Positions 51,581 through 60,494 of a stretch of 64,000 nt of DNA are shown here, in pieces (within the stretch, counting starts at the first letter, position 1; every line of letters begins with the position of its first letter). Under the pieces are notes generated by a model. The model was not told the origin of the DNA. It saw only the letters and a program-made list of their open reading frames with translations, and made no database searches. Both the position numbers and the translations under genes were made by a program. The stretch is from assembly GCF_029892565.1 (NCBI RefSeq), contig NZ_JARXVH010000022.1:82729-146728 (forward strand), in the 5' to 3' direction. The stretch is from Streptomyces pseudovenezuelae (GTDB lineage Bacteria; Actinomycetota; Actinomycetes; Streptomycetales; Streptomycetaceae).

Positions 51581-53023
51581 TCAGAGGATCGCCCCCGGCG
51601 TGTAACCCGCGGCCTCGGGGTGCTGCTTCACGAGTTCCTCGACACGGCCCACGACGGTCGCGACCTGGGCGGCGGCGGCACCGGTGAAGGACAGCTTGTC
51701 GGCCATCAGGGCGTCCAACTGGGCGCGGTCGAGCGGGATCCGCTCGTCGGCGGCCAGCTTGTCGAGCAGTTCGTTGCGCTCGGCGCCCTGCTCGCGCATG
51801 GCGAGCGCGGATGCCACCGCGTTCTCCTTGATGGCCTCGTGCGCGACCTCACGGCCGACGCCGGCCCGCACCGAGGCCATCAGCACCTTGGTGGTGGCGA
51901 GGAACGGCAGGTAGCGGTCCAGCTCGCGGGCCACGACGGCCGGGAAGGCACCGAACTCGTCAAGGACCGTCAGGAACGTCTCCAGCAGGCCGTCCAGCGC
52001 GAAGAACGCGTCGGGCAGGGCCACCCGGCGCACCACCGAGCAGGACACGTCGCCCTCGTTCCACTGGTCGCCCGCCAGCTCGCCGGTCATCGAGGCGTAG
52101 CCGCGCAGGATCACCATCAGGCCGTTGACACGCTCGCAGGACCGCGTGTTCATCTTGTGCGGCATCGCGGAGGAACCGACCTGGCCGGGCTTGAAGCCCT
52201 CCGTCACCAGCTCGTGCCCCGCCATCAGACGGATCGTCTTGGCCAGTGAGGACGGCGCCGCCGCGAGCTGCACCAGCGAGGTCACCACCTCGTAGTCCAG
52301 CGACCGCGGATACACCTGGCCGACCGAGGTGAACGCCTGCGAGAAGCCCAGGTGCCCGGCGATCCGGTCCTCCAGCTCGGCCAGCTTCGCGGCGTCCCCG
52401 CCCAGCAGGTCCAGCATGTCCTGGGCGGTGCCGACCGGGCCCTTGATGCCGCGCAGCGGGTAACGGCCGAGCAGCTCCTCCACGCGCGCGTGCGCCACCA
52501 GCAGCTCGTCGGCCGCCGTCGCGAAACGCTTGCCCAGGGTCGTGGCCTGCGCGGCCACGTTGTGCGAGCGGCCGGCCATGACCAGCTCGCCGTACTCGCC
52601 CGCAAGCTTGCCCAGACGCGCCAGCACCGCCACCGTGCGGTTCCGCACCAGCTCCAGCGAGAGCCGGATCTGCAGCTGCTCCACGTTCTCCGTGAGGTCG
52701 CGCGAGGTCATGCCCTTGTGCACCTGCTCGTGCCCGGCGAGGTCGTTGAACTCCTCGATCCGCGCCTTCACGTCGTGCCGCGTGACCTTCTCGCGCTCCG
52801 CGATGGACGCCAGGTCGACGGTGTCCAGGACCCGCTCGTAGTCGGCGATCGCCGTGTCCGGCACCTTGATCCCGAGGTCCTTCTGCGCCCGCAGCACGGC
52901 GAGCCAGAGCTGCCGCTCCAACTTCACCTTCTGCTCGGGCGACCAGAGCGTGGCGAGCTCGGCGGAGGCGTAGCGTCCGGCGAGGACGTTCGGGATGCGG
53001 GGCTTGGCGGGAGCGGAAGTCAC
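51581..53023 (-). CDS. purB: Adenylosuccinate lyase
   Basis: 480 residues. Fumarase/aspartase superfamily enzyme catalysing two steps of purine synthesis: SAICAR to AICAR, and adenylosuccinate to AMP. Signature SSAMPHKMNTRSCERVNGL (about 265) with the catalytic Ser loop, and MTSRDLTENVEQLQI near residue 95. The GTG at 53023 is preceded by a -10 TAAACT (complement of 53032-53037) only 8 bases away, indicating a leaderless transcript. It is divergent from no other gene; a hairpin lies upstream. Confidence 0.93.
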   Translation of the reverse strand: MTSAPAKPRIPNVLAGRYASAELATLWSPEQKVKLERQLWLAVLRAQKDLGIKVPDTAIADYERVLDTVDLASIAEREKVTRHDVKARIEEFNDLAGHEQVHKGMTSRDLTENVEQLQIRLSLELVRNRTVAVLARLGKLAGEYGELVMAGRSHNVAAQATTLGKRFATAADELLVAHARVEELLGRYPLRGIKGPVGTAQDMLDLLGGDAAKLAELEDRIAGHLGFSQAFTSVGQVYPRSLDYEVVTSLVQLAAAPSSLAKTIRLMAGHELVTEGFKPGQVGSSAMPHKMNTRSCERVNGLMVILRGYASMTGELAGDQWNEGDVSCSVVRRVALPDAFFALDGLLETFLTVLDEFGAFPAVVARELDRYLPFLATTKVLMASVRAGVGREVAHEAIKENAVASALAMREQGAERNELLDKLAADERIPLDRAQLDALMADKLSFTGAAAAQVATVVGRVEELVKQHPEAAGYTPGAIL

Positions 53024-53318
53024 GTGGACGGAGTTTACCCGGCGCCCAGAGGGGCGCCGGACCGCCCGTACAGTCCGGAGAGCGCAGGTCGGGTGCACTC
53101 CGACCTGCGCTCGCCGGTGGGTCTCACAGCGCAGCACACGGCCTTGGCCCCGCAGGCCCGCCGCTCCCGGGGGAGTGAAGCGGCGGGCTCCCTTCGCGGG
53201 GAAGACAGACCGTACGCCCCAACCTCGCGAATCGAAAGATGTCGGCGCTATTGATCTGAAACCACCCTTACAGGCATGGGGGCCGATGAGCCGATCGACG
53301 TCTGCCGAGGGAGGCCCG
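53024..53318. promoter_or_regulatory. purB upstream region with strong hairpins
   Basis: 295-bp gap. The purB -10 is at 53032-53037 (minus strand). GGCGCCC-AGAG-GGGCGCC (53041-53058 region) and a perfect 11-bp stem GCGCAGGTCGG/CCGACCTGCGC (53082-53110, 7-base loop) are visible. A third weaker stem, CGCCGCT...AGCGGCG, lies near 53160-53190. The 53082-53110 stem may terminate the DUF4326 transcript on the minus strand. No purine riboswitch was recognised. Confidence 0.5.
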
Positions 53319-53660
53319 TCACTCCTCCATGTCGGCCAACTCCGCCAACACGTCCCCATGACACAGCTCGGGCGCGCACCAGCAGGCCAGCGTCCTGCCG
53401 CGCAACTCCGCCACCAGGTCCAGCAGTTCGGGCCGCTCCAGCAGATACGCCCGGTACATCGCCATGACCTCCGCCCGCGTCCCGTCCCGCTTCTTGGCCG
53501 GGGTGTCGTAGGCGAAGGGGTTGTAGAGGGGGTGGCGGGGGAGGTCCCAGCCGCCCATCGTCCAGCGGCGGCCTACGTAGACGACGTCCTCGGGGGCGAA
53601 CTCGAGACGGGGGCCGAAGTCGTGGATCCGCCCCCTGACGTTGATCACCCGCGTGACCAT
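53319..53660 (-). CDS. DUF4326 domain protein
   Basis: 113 residues. The family is defined by the N-terminal VINVRGRIHDFG and YVGRRWTMGGWDLPRHPLYNP and the C-terminal LACWCAPELCHGDVLAELA, with Cys and His that may bind metal. Function unknown. The ATG lies 5 bases after the stop of a truncated upstream frame, so the two were probably an operon before the insertion described below. Confidence 0.82.
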   Translation of the reverse strand: MVTRVINVRGRIHDFGPRLEFAPEDVVYVGRRWTMGGWDLPRHPLYNPFAYDTPAKKRDGTRAEVMAMYRAYLLERPELLDLVAELRGRTLACWCAPELCHGDVLAELADMEE

Positions 53661-53665
53661 GGTGG

Positions 53666-53770
53666 TCAGGGCGCCGAGTCCTTGTAGACGTCCTCGGAGT
53701 CCTTGTAGGGCAGCAGTTCGGGGCGCTTGGCGACGAGGCCGTCGCCGGAGGCACGGGCGGCAAGGGCTCG
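53666..53770 (-). pseudogene. Remnant of a gene cut off by the ISAs1-type insertion
   Basis: The last about 27 codons read RPELLPYKDSEDVYKDSAP and end with TGA just before the DUF4326 start. The tail looks natural (hydrophilic, with repeated YKDS), while upstream sequence becomes meaningless in this frame. It probably belonged to an upstream operon partner truncated by the mobile element. Low confidence, because only a short piece is left. Confidence 0.3.
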
Positions 53771-53806
53771 GTCACCCGCCACCGGCCGCTGAGCGTCCTG
53801 GACCAC

Positions 53807-54124
53807 ATGTGTTCGCACACCTCGCGACCGCCGACCCGCAGTACCGGCGGAACGACGGCGAGAACGAGACCGCGTACCGCCGCCGAGATCGCCGCCTGGG
53901 CTCGCGGGCACTGGACCGTGCAAAATACTGTCCACTGGTACCGGGACGTCACCTTCAAGGAGGACAAATCCCAGGTCAGAACCCACAACACCCCCGCCGT
54001 CCTGGCCGACCTGCGCAACCTCGTCCGAGGTGCCCTCAAACTGGCCGGCCACGCCAACATCGCCGCCGCCCGACGCTCCCACACCGACCGCGACCGCGTC
54101 CTCGCGCTCTACGGCATCACATGA
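53807..54124 (+). pseudogene. Truncated ISAs1-family transposase
   Basis: 105 residues of the C-terminal end of an ISAs1-type transposase; family similarity is clear only from about 53878. The segment AAEIAAWARGHWTVQNTVHW and the DRNRVRT-like SQVRTHNTPAVLADLRNLV match the family end, which carries the last catalytic acid region. The N-terminal two thirds, including the first DDE residues, are missing, so it cannot be active. It marks the left border of the biosynthetic island. Confidence 0.72.
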
Positions 54125-54290
54125 TCACCACGAACCGGACAACCGGGATACGCGCCGGGGCCCTGGTCCGTGGGTGAACTCGTTGATGGTGCTTTCGGCT
54201 CCGGGGTGGCGGCCCGGCAGTGGTCCGCTGACGGTGCCGCCCGGGTTGCTCGCACGCGCGATCTTCACGGTCAGGGACGGGACCCGGCGA
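54125..54290. other. Gap between the transposase remnant and the dioxygenase gene
   Basis: 166 bp without a credible gene or hairpin. It may be further mobile-element debris. I see nothing functional. Confidence 0.4.
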
Positions 54291-55151
54291 TCAGCGCTTG
54301 GCGCGAGCCACGGCCGCGGCGCTCTCCGTTCCGGTGTGGTGGCCCCAGCGGGGCTCATTGCCCTGCGGCTTGTCGCCCAGGATCGTGACTCGTTGGCCCA
54401 CGCGGCGCTCGGTGTAGTCGTTGACCGCGAAGTGCTGAGTGGCCCGGTTGTCCCAGAGGGCGATCGCGCCGGGCACCCATCGGTAGCGGCACGTCCGTTC
54501 GGGGCGTTCGGAGAGAGTGAACAGATGGTTGAGCAGCATGTCGCTCTCGTCCTTGCCGAGTTGGGGGATGCGGGTGGTGAACATGCGGTTCACGTAGAGC
54601 GAGCGCCGGCCGGTGCCCGGGTGCTCGCGCACCACGGGGTGCTCGGCCTCGCTGCGGAAGGAACCGTTGGGGTGAGCGAAAAGGTGCAGTGCGGTCAGCC
54701 CGTCCAGCAGGTCGCGGAGCGGCACCGAGATCGCCTCGTAGGCCAGGTACTGGTTGCTCCACATCGTGTCGCCGCCGCTGGGCGGGCACCGCACGATCTG
54801 GAGGATCGAGGCGATGGGCGGGCTCGGGCTGAAGGTGACGTCGGTGTGCCATACGTCGGCTTTCGCGCCCTGGTCGGAGTCGAGTACCACGATCTCCGGG
54901 TGCTCGTCCAGCTTGGGCAGGAAGGGGTGGATCTCCAGATCCCCGAAGCGGCTCCCGAATGCCTTGTGTGCCTGCGGACTCAGGCCGGCCGCCTCGGGGA
55001 AGAACAGCACCAGGTATTGCAGCAGGAGTGCGTGCAGTCGTTCAAAATCTTCGTCGGTGAGTTCTTCGAAATCGACGCCTCGGACCTCGGCGCCGAGTGC
55101 CCCTGAGACCGGGCTTACGTCGAACGCGATGCCATGACTGATGGTAGCCAT
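54291..55151 (-). CDS. TauD/TfdA family Fe(II)/2-oxoglutarate dioxygenase
   Basis: 286 residues. Jelly-roll dioxygenase of the TauD type, using 2-oxoglutarate and O2 to hydroxylate, desaturate or cyclise a substrate. Iron ligands HxD...H are visible as WHTDVTF (about 101-107) and ATQHFAVNDY (about 240-249); Arg for 2-oxoglutarate follows in ERRVGQRVTI. GGAAGG lies upstream of the ATG. It is divergent from the methyltransferase gene over an AT-rich promoter region and is probably a tailoring enzyme of the cluster. Confidence 0.88.
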   Translation of the reverse strand: MATISHGIAFDVSPVSGALGAEVRGVDFEELTDEDFERLHALLLQYLVLFFPEAAGLSPQAHKAFGSRFGDLEIHPFLPKLDEHPEIVVLDSDQGAKADVWHTDVTFSPSPPIASILQIVRCPPSGGDTMWSNQYLAYEAISVPLRDLLDGLTALHLFAHPNGSFRSEAEHPVVREHPGTGRRSLYVNRMFTTRIPQLGKDESDMLLNHLFTLSERPERTCRYRWVPGAIALWDNRATQHFAVNDYTERRVGQRVTILGDKPQGNEPRWGHHTGTESAAAVARAKR

Positions 55152-55348
55152 TACTCGTGGACCTTCCTTTTTCTGATGCCCGAGAATATTTTTTAGGGCG
55201 CGTTTGAATTCCGATTGGGCAATTGCGAATCAATTGCCTTTTCGGTGTCGATTGATATATTCTTTCAATCGCGCTCGCGTTTTCCGGAATATTCTTCATC
55301 CGGTGGCGAGCGCCCGTCACAGCCGACGTCGACAGGGAGTGAACACGT
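55152..55348. promoter_or_regulatory. AT-rich divergent promoter with GGCAATTG inverted repeat
   Basis: 197 bp between the TauD and methyltransferase genes, much richer in A/T than the surroundings. GGCAATTG-CGAAT-CAATTGCC (55218-55238) is a perfect 8-bp inverted repeat and the obvious operator candidate. The TTGATATATT tract near 55251 could serve as -10 material. It probably controls the whole cluster, at least the two divergent genes. Confidence 0.65.
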
Positions 55349-56389
55349 ATGGAATCTCAGTCTGCCGAGCCCACTGCCGCCACCGCTGCCACGGCTGCTG
55401 CCGAGCTGACCCGGCTCATAGACCTGGCAACCCCGTTCGCCGTGCGCACCGCGGTGACCCTGCGCCTGCCGGAACTGGTCGCCAAGGGCACCACCGGACT
55501 CGACGGGCTCGCCGAGGCGTCCGGGGCGCACCAGGAGTCGTTGGGCCGCCTGATGCGTCACCTCGTCGGTGTCGGGCTGTTCGCCGAGACCACCCCCGGG
55601 ACGTACGGGCTGACCGGACTGTCCCGGCAACTGCTCAGCGAGGACAGCACCTGGTACCGGGGCTGGCTGAACCTGGAGAGCCCCGGCACGAGGATGGACT
55701 TGGCCTTCACCGGGATGCTGCATTCCATACGTACCGGTGAGTCCGCCTACGGCACGGTGCACGGCACGCCGTTCTGGCAGGAATACGAGCAGGATTCGGA
55801 CCTGCGTGGCTTCTTCTGCGGTGTGATGGCGGCCTTCGCCTGGCAGACCGGGCCGGTGCTGGCAACCGAGTTCGACTGGTCCGGGGTGCGCACCGTGATC
55901 GACGTCGGCGGCGGGATCGGCGCGCTGCTCGCGGAAGTCGTACGGGTCAACGCTCACCTGCAGGGCGAGGTCCTGGACCTGCCGCCGGTCGCCCCCGAGG
56001 CCGAGGAAGCGCTGGGCCGGGCCGGGGTGGCCGACCGGGCGCAGTTCGTGCCCGGCAGCTTTTTCGACCCGCTGCCGGCGGGCCGCGATGTGTACGTAGT
56101 CTCGCGGGTGCTGACCGACTGGAACGACGAGAACGCAAAGCTGATCCTGCGACGTTGCGCCGAGGCCGCCGGGGCGGACGGCCGTGTCCTGATCGTGGAG
56201 GTGCTCGCCGGGGATGACCATGCCAAGCGCAATGCCTCCTTCGACCTGCAGTCCCTGGTTCTGCTCGGCGGCCAGGAGCGCACCGTGCAGGACTTCGAGG
56301 TACTGGCCGGGGCGGCCGGGCTGAGGGTGGCCCGTTCGCGAAGCTGGCCCGGCGGTCTGGTGGTCGTCGAGTGCGCCGCGGCCCGGTGA
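55349..56389 (+). CDS. O-methyltransferase-fold protein with altered catalytic motif
   Basis: 346 residues of the acetylserotonin-OMT type: N-terminal dimerisation winged helix (about 15-100) and C-terminal SAM domain with motif I VIDVGGGIGALLAEV (about 182-196). At the position of the catalytic His of classical OMTs (usually VLHDWxD) this protein has VSRVLTDWNDENAK, with Thr in place of His. It may therefore methylate without base catalysis or catalyse a different reaction, as some non-methylating relatives do. GGGAG precedes the ATG. Plus strand, convergent with the FAD monooxygenase. Confidence 0.85.
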   Translation: MESQSAEPTAATAATAAAELTRLIDLATPFAVRTAVTLRLPELVAKGTTGLDGLAEASGAHQESLGRLMRHLVGVGLFAETTPGTYGLTGLSRQLLSEDSTWYRGWLNLESPGTRMDLAFTGMLHSIRTGESAYGTVHGTPFWQEYEQDSDLRGFFCGVMAAFAWQTGPVLATEFDWSGVRTVIDVGGGIGALLAEVVRVNAHLQGEVLDLPPVAPEAEEALGRAGVADRAQFVPGSFFDPLPAGRDVYVVSRVLTDWNDENAKLILRRCAEAAGADGRVLIVEVLAGDDHAKRNASFDLQSLVLLGGQERTVQDFEVLAGAAGLRVARSRSWPGGLVVVECAAAR

Positions 56390-56448
56390 AGCGGGACAGG
56401 ATCCAGTAGGACGGGAGCCGGCCGGGATGGGGGTCGGCGGGGCGGCCC

Positions 56449-57714
56449 TCACGCCCAAGCCGGCAACTGCCGGGCGCGAGGGTCGGGGAGGAGCCCGACC
56501 TGGTGCAGGCGGTCCAGCAGCGAGAGCTCGTGGATGCCCAGGCCGGCCATGTTGTGCATGACGGTGTAGCGCAGCCGGGAGTTCGCTCCGGTGTGCCGCA
56601 TGGCGCGTCGGCCGAGTGTACGGCCCGCCCACGACAGGTCGGTGATCATCCGCGCCGCGTTGTGGCTGGTCCGGCCGGTGTGGGCGAGGTTGGGCAGGCG
56701 CTCGGACTCGTAGGCCCGTAGCGCGGTGTCCACCCCGGACGGGGTGAGGTCACCGGAGAGCGCGCCGATCACCCCGGCCAGGCAGTGCGCGTCGCAGACC
56801 GAGCTGTTCATACCCTGGGCCGCCATCGGGTGCACGGTATGCCCGGACTCTCCCACCAACGCCAAGCCGGGTGCGGCGAGGCGGGGCGCGAGGAAGCGAG
56901 AGACGGGCAGCGCTTGGCGGCTGTCCAGGGCAGCCGGCAACGCGTCGCCGAGGGGCGCCAGCCCTGGTACTTCGGAGAGCAGCCGATCCGTCCAGCGCAG
57001 CAGCCCGTTCTTGTCGAGGCCGCGCAGCTCGTCCGGTGCGGTCTGTACGTAGAGGCGTACCCTGCCGCCGGGCAACGGGTAGCGCAGCCGCAGGCCGCGA
57101 CCGCTGACGTAGGCGGAGAAGTCGGGCTCGGTCGGAGGGGCGTCGTGGATGTCGAAGGCGACGAGTCGATGGGGGTACTCCTGCCGGTGGACCTCGATCC
57201 CGGCCTCGCGCCGCAGCCGGGAGGAGATCCCGTCGGCCGCGACGATCAGCGCGGCGTGGACGTCGTGGTCCGGGCCGCCCTCGCTGAGCGTTACGCCGCA
57301 GATCCGCCCCGTGCCGTCGCGCAGCGGGCCGCGTACGAGCACGCCCCGTCGGAAGTCGACGGTGGGGGCAAGACCGTCGGCCAGCGCGGCCAGGATCGCC
57401 GGGTAGTCGTGGGCGAGCAGCCAGTTGGCCTCGCCCGGCAGCCGGTCGTACTCCAGGGACATCTGCGGACGCCCCTCGGGATCGCGGGCGACCAGGTGGG
57501 ACAGCCGTAACGCGCCACGCTCCTGGAGGCGTCGGGTGACGCCCCATTCGCTGAGGATCTTCAACGCTCCGGGCTGCAGGACCTCACCCTTGGCGGCTGT
57601 GGTGGGCTCGGCCTGCTTGTCCACCAACAGGACGCGCAGGCCCAGCGAGCCCAGCGCGTGAGCTGCCGCGAGGCCGCCCACGCCTGCCCCGCACACGACA
57701 ACGTCAGTACGCAT
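56449..57714 (-). CDS. FAD-dependent monooxygenase
   Basis: 421 residues of the class-A flavoprotein monooxygenase type. FAD motif VVVCGAGVGGLAAAHALG (about 5-22), DG motif IVAADGISSRLRR (about 156-168), GD-like motif ALVGESGHTVHPMAAQGMN where Glu replaces the usual Asp. It could epoxidise or hydroxylate a prenylated intermediate, as in meroterpenoid pathways where an epoxidase precedes the cyclase. The ATG lies 11 bp inside the cyclase 3' end, so the two are translationally coupled. Confidence 0.87.
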   Translation of the reverse strand: MRTDVVVCGAGVGGLAAAHALGSLGLRVLLVDKQAEPTTAAKGEVLQPGALKILSEWGVTRRLQERGALRLSHLVARDPEGRPQMSLEYDRLPGEANWLLAHDYPAILAALADGLAPTVDFRRGVLVRGPLRDGTGRICGVTLSEGGPDHDVHAALIVAADGISSRLRREAGIEVHRQEYPHRLVAFDIHDAPPTEPDFSAYVSGRGLRLRYPLPGGRVRLYVQTAPDELRGLDKNGLLRWTDRLLSEVPGLAPLGDALPAALDSRQALPVSRFLAPRLAAPGLALVGESGHTVHPMAAQGMNSSVCDAHCLAGVIGALSGDLTPSGVDTALRAYESERLPNLAHTGRTSHNAARMITDLSWAGRTLGRRAMRHTGANSRLRYTVMHNMAGLGIHELSLLDRLHQVGLLPDPRARQLPAWA

Positions 57715-59407
57715 GCGTGTGTTGTCCTTCCTCGACGGCGCTGCGGTAGCGGGCGAGAGCGCGCAGTGCGAGACCGCCTGCGAGACCACCGTTGGGGTAG
57801 CGGCAGACGTGGCGGACGTACTCGTTCACCCTTGCCTCGGGCCAGGAACCGTCCGCGCGCCGGACGGCCAGCAGCCACTGGACACCTCGGTCGACGGCCG
57901 GATCGGCGGCGGGCACCGCAGAGGAGAGCAGTGCGTCGACGGCCCACGCGGTCTCCTCGACGGTCCCGGGCGTGGTGCCGTCCCCGGTACTCCAGGAGCC
58001 GTCCGCGAGCTGGGTGTCCATCAGCCACTGCCGAGCCTTGGCGACGGTGGGGTGCCCGCCTTGCGCCGCCTTGACGAGCGTCCGCACTACGGCGGAGGTG
58101 CCGGCGGTGTGCATGCGGTACCAGACGGACTCGAAGGTTCCGTCGGGCCGTTGCGCGGTGTGCAGCCACTTGACCGCTCGCAGGACACGGGGATCGTCCG
58201 GGAGAGCTCCGGCGTCCAGCAGAGCGTCGACGGACTGCGCGGTCATGTGCGGGCAGGGGCCGCTGTTGGCGACCTTGGTGTTGCGTACGCACAGGCCCCA
58301 GGAGCCGCGGGTGTCCTGTTGGGTGGTCAGCCAGGCGATCCCGCGCTGGATACTGGAGCCGGCGTGTCCGTCCTCGTCGGGCAGGGCGGTCAGCGCGGAG
58401 ACGATCTCGGCGGTCTCCATCGAGGCGGGCCATCCGCGCGACCCGGACCAGCCCCAGAACCCGGCCGGGCATCCAAAGGCTGTGAAGGGCTGGTCCTGCT
58501 GATCCCGCAGGAACAGCTGCCGGGTCGACCGGAGGCGTTCGTCGGCTGCGTACCCGGCTTCCAGCAGCCCGCCGGTCGCGTACATCGACCAGGTCAGGTC
58601 CAGGGTGCCGCTGTTCCACGAGCCGTCGGGGTTGGCCATGTCGCGGAACCACTTCACGGCCCCGGCGACCATGTCGGGGGCCAGGTCGGCCCGTGCCAGG
58701 CCCGCGCAGATCAGCCCGGTCACCCAGGCGTCCTCGCACCAGCCGCCGGTGCTGCCCTCGTGTTCGTACACCTGGCGGATGACGGACAGCGCGTTGGGTG
58801 CCCCGGCGGCGGCGAGCAGCCGCAGTACCGGATTGGTGCGGCGGTACCGGGTCTGGGCCAGGGCCAGGGCGGCGACCATCGGGCTGCGCAGGTCGAACAG
58901 CCGCCGGAACAGCCCGGGTAACAGCGCCAGTTCGAGAGGGAAGCGCCGCATGTCCTGCGGGTCCAGCCATCCCGCATAGCCGTAGAACTGCCGGCACCAG
59001 GCGGTCACCTCCGGGTGCGGGATCGCTTCCAGCCCGCCGTGGGCCGCCATCCACTCACGGCCCGAGCGCACCGCCGCCTCGGTGCCCGAGGGGGCGACCA
59101 GGTACAGGGTCGCGGCTGCCACTGCCGTAGGACCGGCTTCGGATTCGCCGCCTGGCACCATGCTCCACCCGCCGTCGGGCAGTTGTGTCCGGCTCAGCCA
59201 GTCCACGCCGAGCGCGATCAGGTCGGCCGAGGCTTCCGGGTCTGCGAAGTGCAGGGCGGAGACGGCGCCGACGGTGCTGAGCGTCGAGGTGAGGGTTCCC
59301 GCGCCGTAGTCGAAGACCCCGTCGGTGCGCTGGACGGAGAACATGGCCTCCGCGCCGGAGGCGATGGCCGAGGTGACGTGACTGATGTCGATCTTCAGCG
59401 AGGTCAT
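57704..59407 (-). CDS. Squalene-hopene-cyclase-like terpene cyclase without DxDD
   Basis: 567 residues with several QW-type repeats (LPDGGWS, NPDGSWNSG, RPDGTFE, LADGSWS, RADGSWPE) that define the alpha-barrel fold of the SHC/oxidosqualene cyclase superfamily. In the position of the protonating DxDD of SHC (or DCTAE of oxidosqualene cyclases) it reads ASMETAEIVSAL (about 328-339), with Glu in the ETAE context. This is closer to the oxidosqualene-type motif but with the acid shifted. It may therefore use an epoxide or another activated group. It is coupled to the UbiA gene by ATGA and to the monooxygenase by overlap. Confidence 0.82.
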   Translation of the reverse strand: MTSLKIDISHVTSAIASGAEAMFSVQRTDGVFDYGAGTLTSTLSTVGAVSALHFADPEASADLIALGVDWLSRTQLPDGGWSMVPGGESEAGPTAVAAATLYLVAPSGTEAAVRSGREWMAAHGGLEAIPHPEVTAWCRQFYGYAGWLDPQDMRRFPLELALLPGLFRRLFDLRSPMVAALALAQTRYRRTNPVLRLLAAAGAPNALSVIRQVYEHEGSTGGWCEDAWVTGLICAGLARADLAPDMVAGAVKWFRDMANPDGSWNSGTLDLTWSMYATGGLLEAGYAADERLRSTRQLFLRDQQDQPFTAFGCPAGFWGWSGSRGWPASMETAEIVSALTALPDEDGHAGSSIQRGIAWLTTQQDTRGSWGLCVRNTKVANSGPCPHMTAQSVDALLDAGALPDDPRVLRAVKWLHTAQRPDGTFESVWYRMHTAGTSAVVRTLVKAAQGGHPTVAKARQWLMDTQLADGSWSTGDGTTPGTVEETAWAVDALLSSAVPAADPAVDRGVQWLLAVRRADGSWPEARVNEYVRHVCRYPNGGLAGGLALRALARYRSAVEEGQHTHAY

Positions 59408-60492
59408 GGCTGGTATGCCTTTCTCTGCGTTCCAGGCGTTCCTGGCTTTACGGGGGAGGGCGGCGGGAGTTCGTGCCGGGAACGCATCGCTCGCTGGGTG
59501 ACGACGCTGAACATCAGTACCGGTGCCAGCAGCCCGAGTACGGTCCGGGCCCCCGTTCCGGCGGCGATGACGGCGGCGGCCAGTACCAGGCGTTCGACGA
59601 CCAGGACCTTGTGCGCCCGCAATGCCACCGCCTGCGTCTCCGTCGGAGCCGCCACCCCCGTCACAGACCGGGTCACCGACCGCGTCCGCCGGAGTAACGG
59701 AACGAAAGCCGCCACGCCGGTGCCCGCCGCCACGACGAGCAGGACGGTATAGCCGGACCGGTGCGCCATCGGCATGAGCACGGCGCTGACCGTGCCAACC
59801 GCGATCGCGCCTGCGTACAGCGCCAGTGCAAACCGCGCGGCCACGTCCACCCCGTGGCGGACCGGCACCGACAAGTAACCGCAGACGCGGTCGCCGTCCA
59901 CGTCGCGGATGGTGCCGACGAGGTTCGAGGAGGTGTCGTGCAGCAGGAACATCAGCGCGGGCACGAACACCCGCCACGGCGGATCGGGTTGCGCGAGCAT
60001 CGCGCCGACCACGAATGCCAAGGCGGTGAGCGCCCCGCGTACGAGGTTGCCGGAGATGCCGCGTCCCTTGCAGATCCTGCTGTATACGACGATTCCGGTC
60101 ATCGCGAGGGCGAACAGCAGCAACGTCCGCCAGTTCGCCGCCGCGAGGATCAGTGCCGAGCCCGCCGCGCAGATGACACCGCCTGCCAGCGCGGCCTCGG
60201 GTAGCAGCCGGCCGGAGGGGATCGGGCGCTGTGGTTTCGCGATCGCGTCGAGGTGCCGGTCGAAGTAGTCGCCGAGGTAGTGGCCGGCCAGCCAGCCCAG
60301 CCCCGGCGCCCCGGCGGCCAGCGCGAGCGTACCCGGCCGGTCCGCACCGCCCGCCGTGCACGCACCCGCCACGCCGACGAGGGCGGGGTGGGCAAGGGTG
60401 TACGGGCGCCAGGTCTGCACATGCGCCTGGACGCTGCGCCGCCACCATCCGTCCGTGCCCCGTGTGGCGTGTCCGGTCCCGTTTCCGGCCAC
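59404..60492 (-). CDS. UbiA-family membrane prenyltransferase
   Basis: 362 residues, about eight to nine membrane helices. First Asp motif GDYFDRHLDAIAKPQRPIPSG (the N/DxxxD type for Mg-diphosphate, about 85-105) and second motif IRDVDGDRVCGYLSVPVRHG (about 190-209) are both present. It transfers a polyprenyl chain to an acceptor, probably aromatic or lipid-like; the acceptor gene is not in the window. GTG start lies 2 bases after the polyprenyl synthase stop; the stop overlaps the cyclase start. Confidence 0.88.
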   Translation of the reverse strand: MAGNGTGHATRGTDGWWRRSVQAHVQTWRPYTLAHPALVGVAGACTAGGADRPGTLALAAGAPGLGWLAGHYLGDYFDRHLDAIAKPQRPIPSGRLLPEAALAGGVICAAGSALILAAANWRTLLLFALAMTGIVVYSRICKGRGISGNLVRGALTALAFVVGAMLAQPDPPWRVFVPALMFLLHDTSSNLVGTIRDVDGDRVCGYLSVPVRHGVDVAARFALALYAGAIAVGTVSAVLMPMAHRSGYTVLLVVAAGTGVAAFVPLLRRTRSVTRSVTGVAAPTETQAVALRAHKVLVVERLVLAAAVIAAGTGARTVLGLLAPVLMFSVVTQRAMRSRHELPPPSPVKPGTPGTQRKAYQP

Positions 60493-60494
60493 GG

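Noticed and set aside
57704..60448. 914-codon minus-strand frame covering the cyclase and part of the UbiA gene
   Set aside because: Only its last 567 codons are the real cyclase; the upstream part is an out-of-frame reading of the UbiA gene with no motif.
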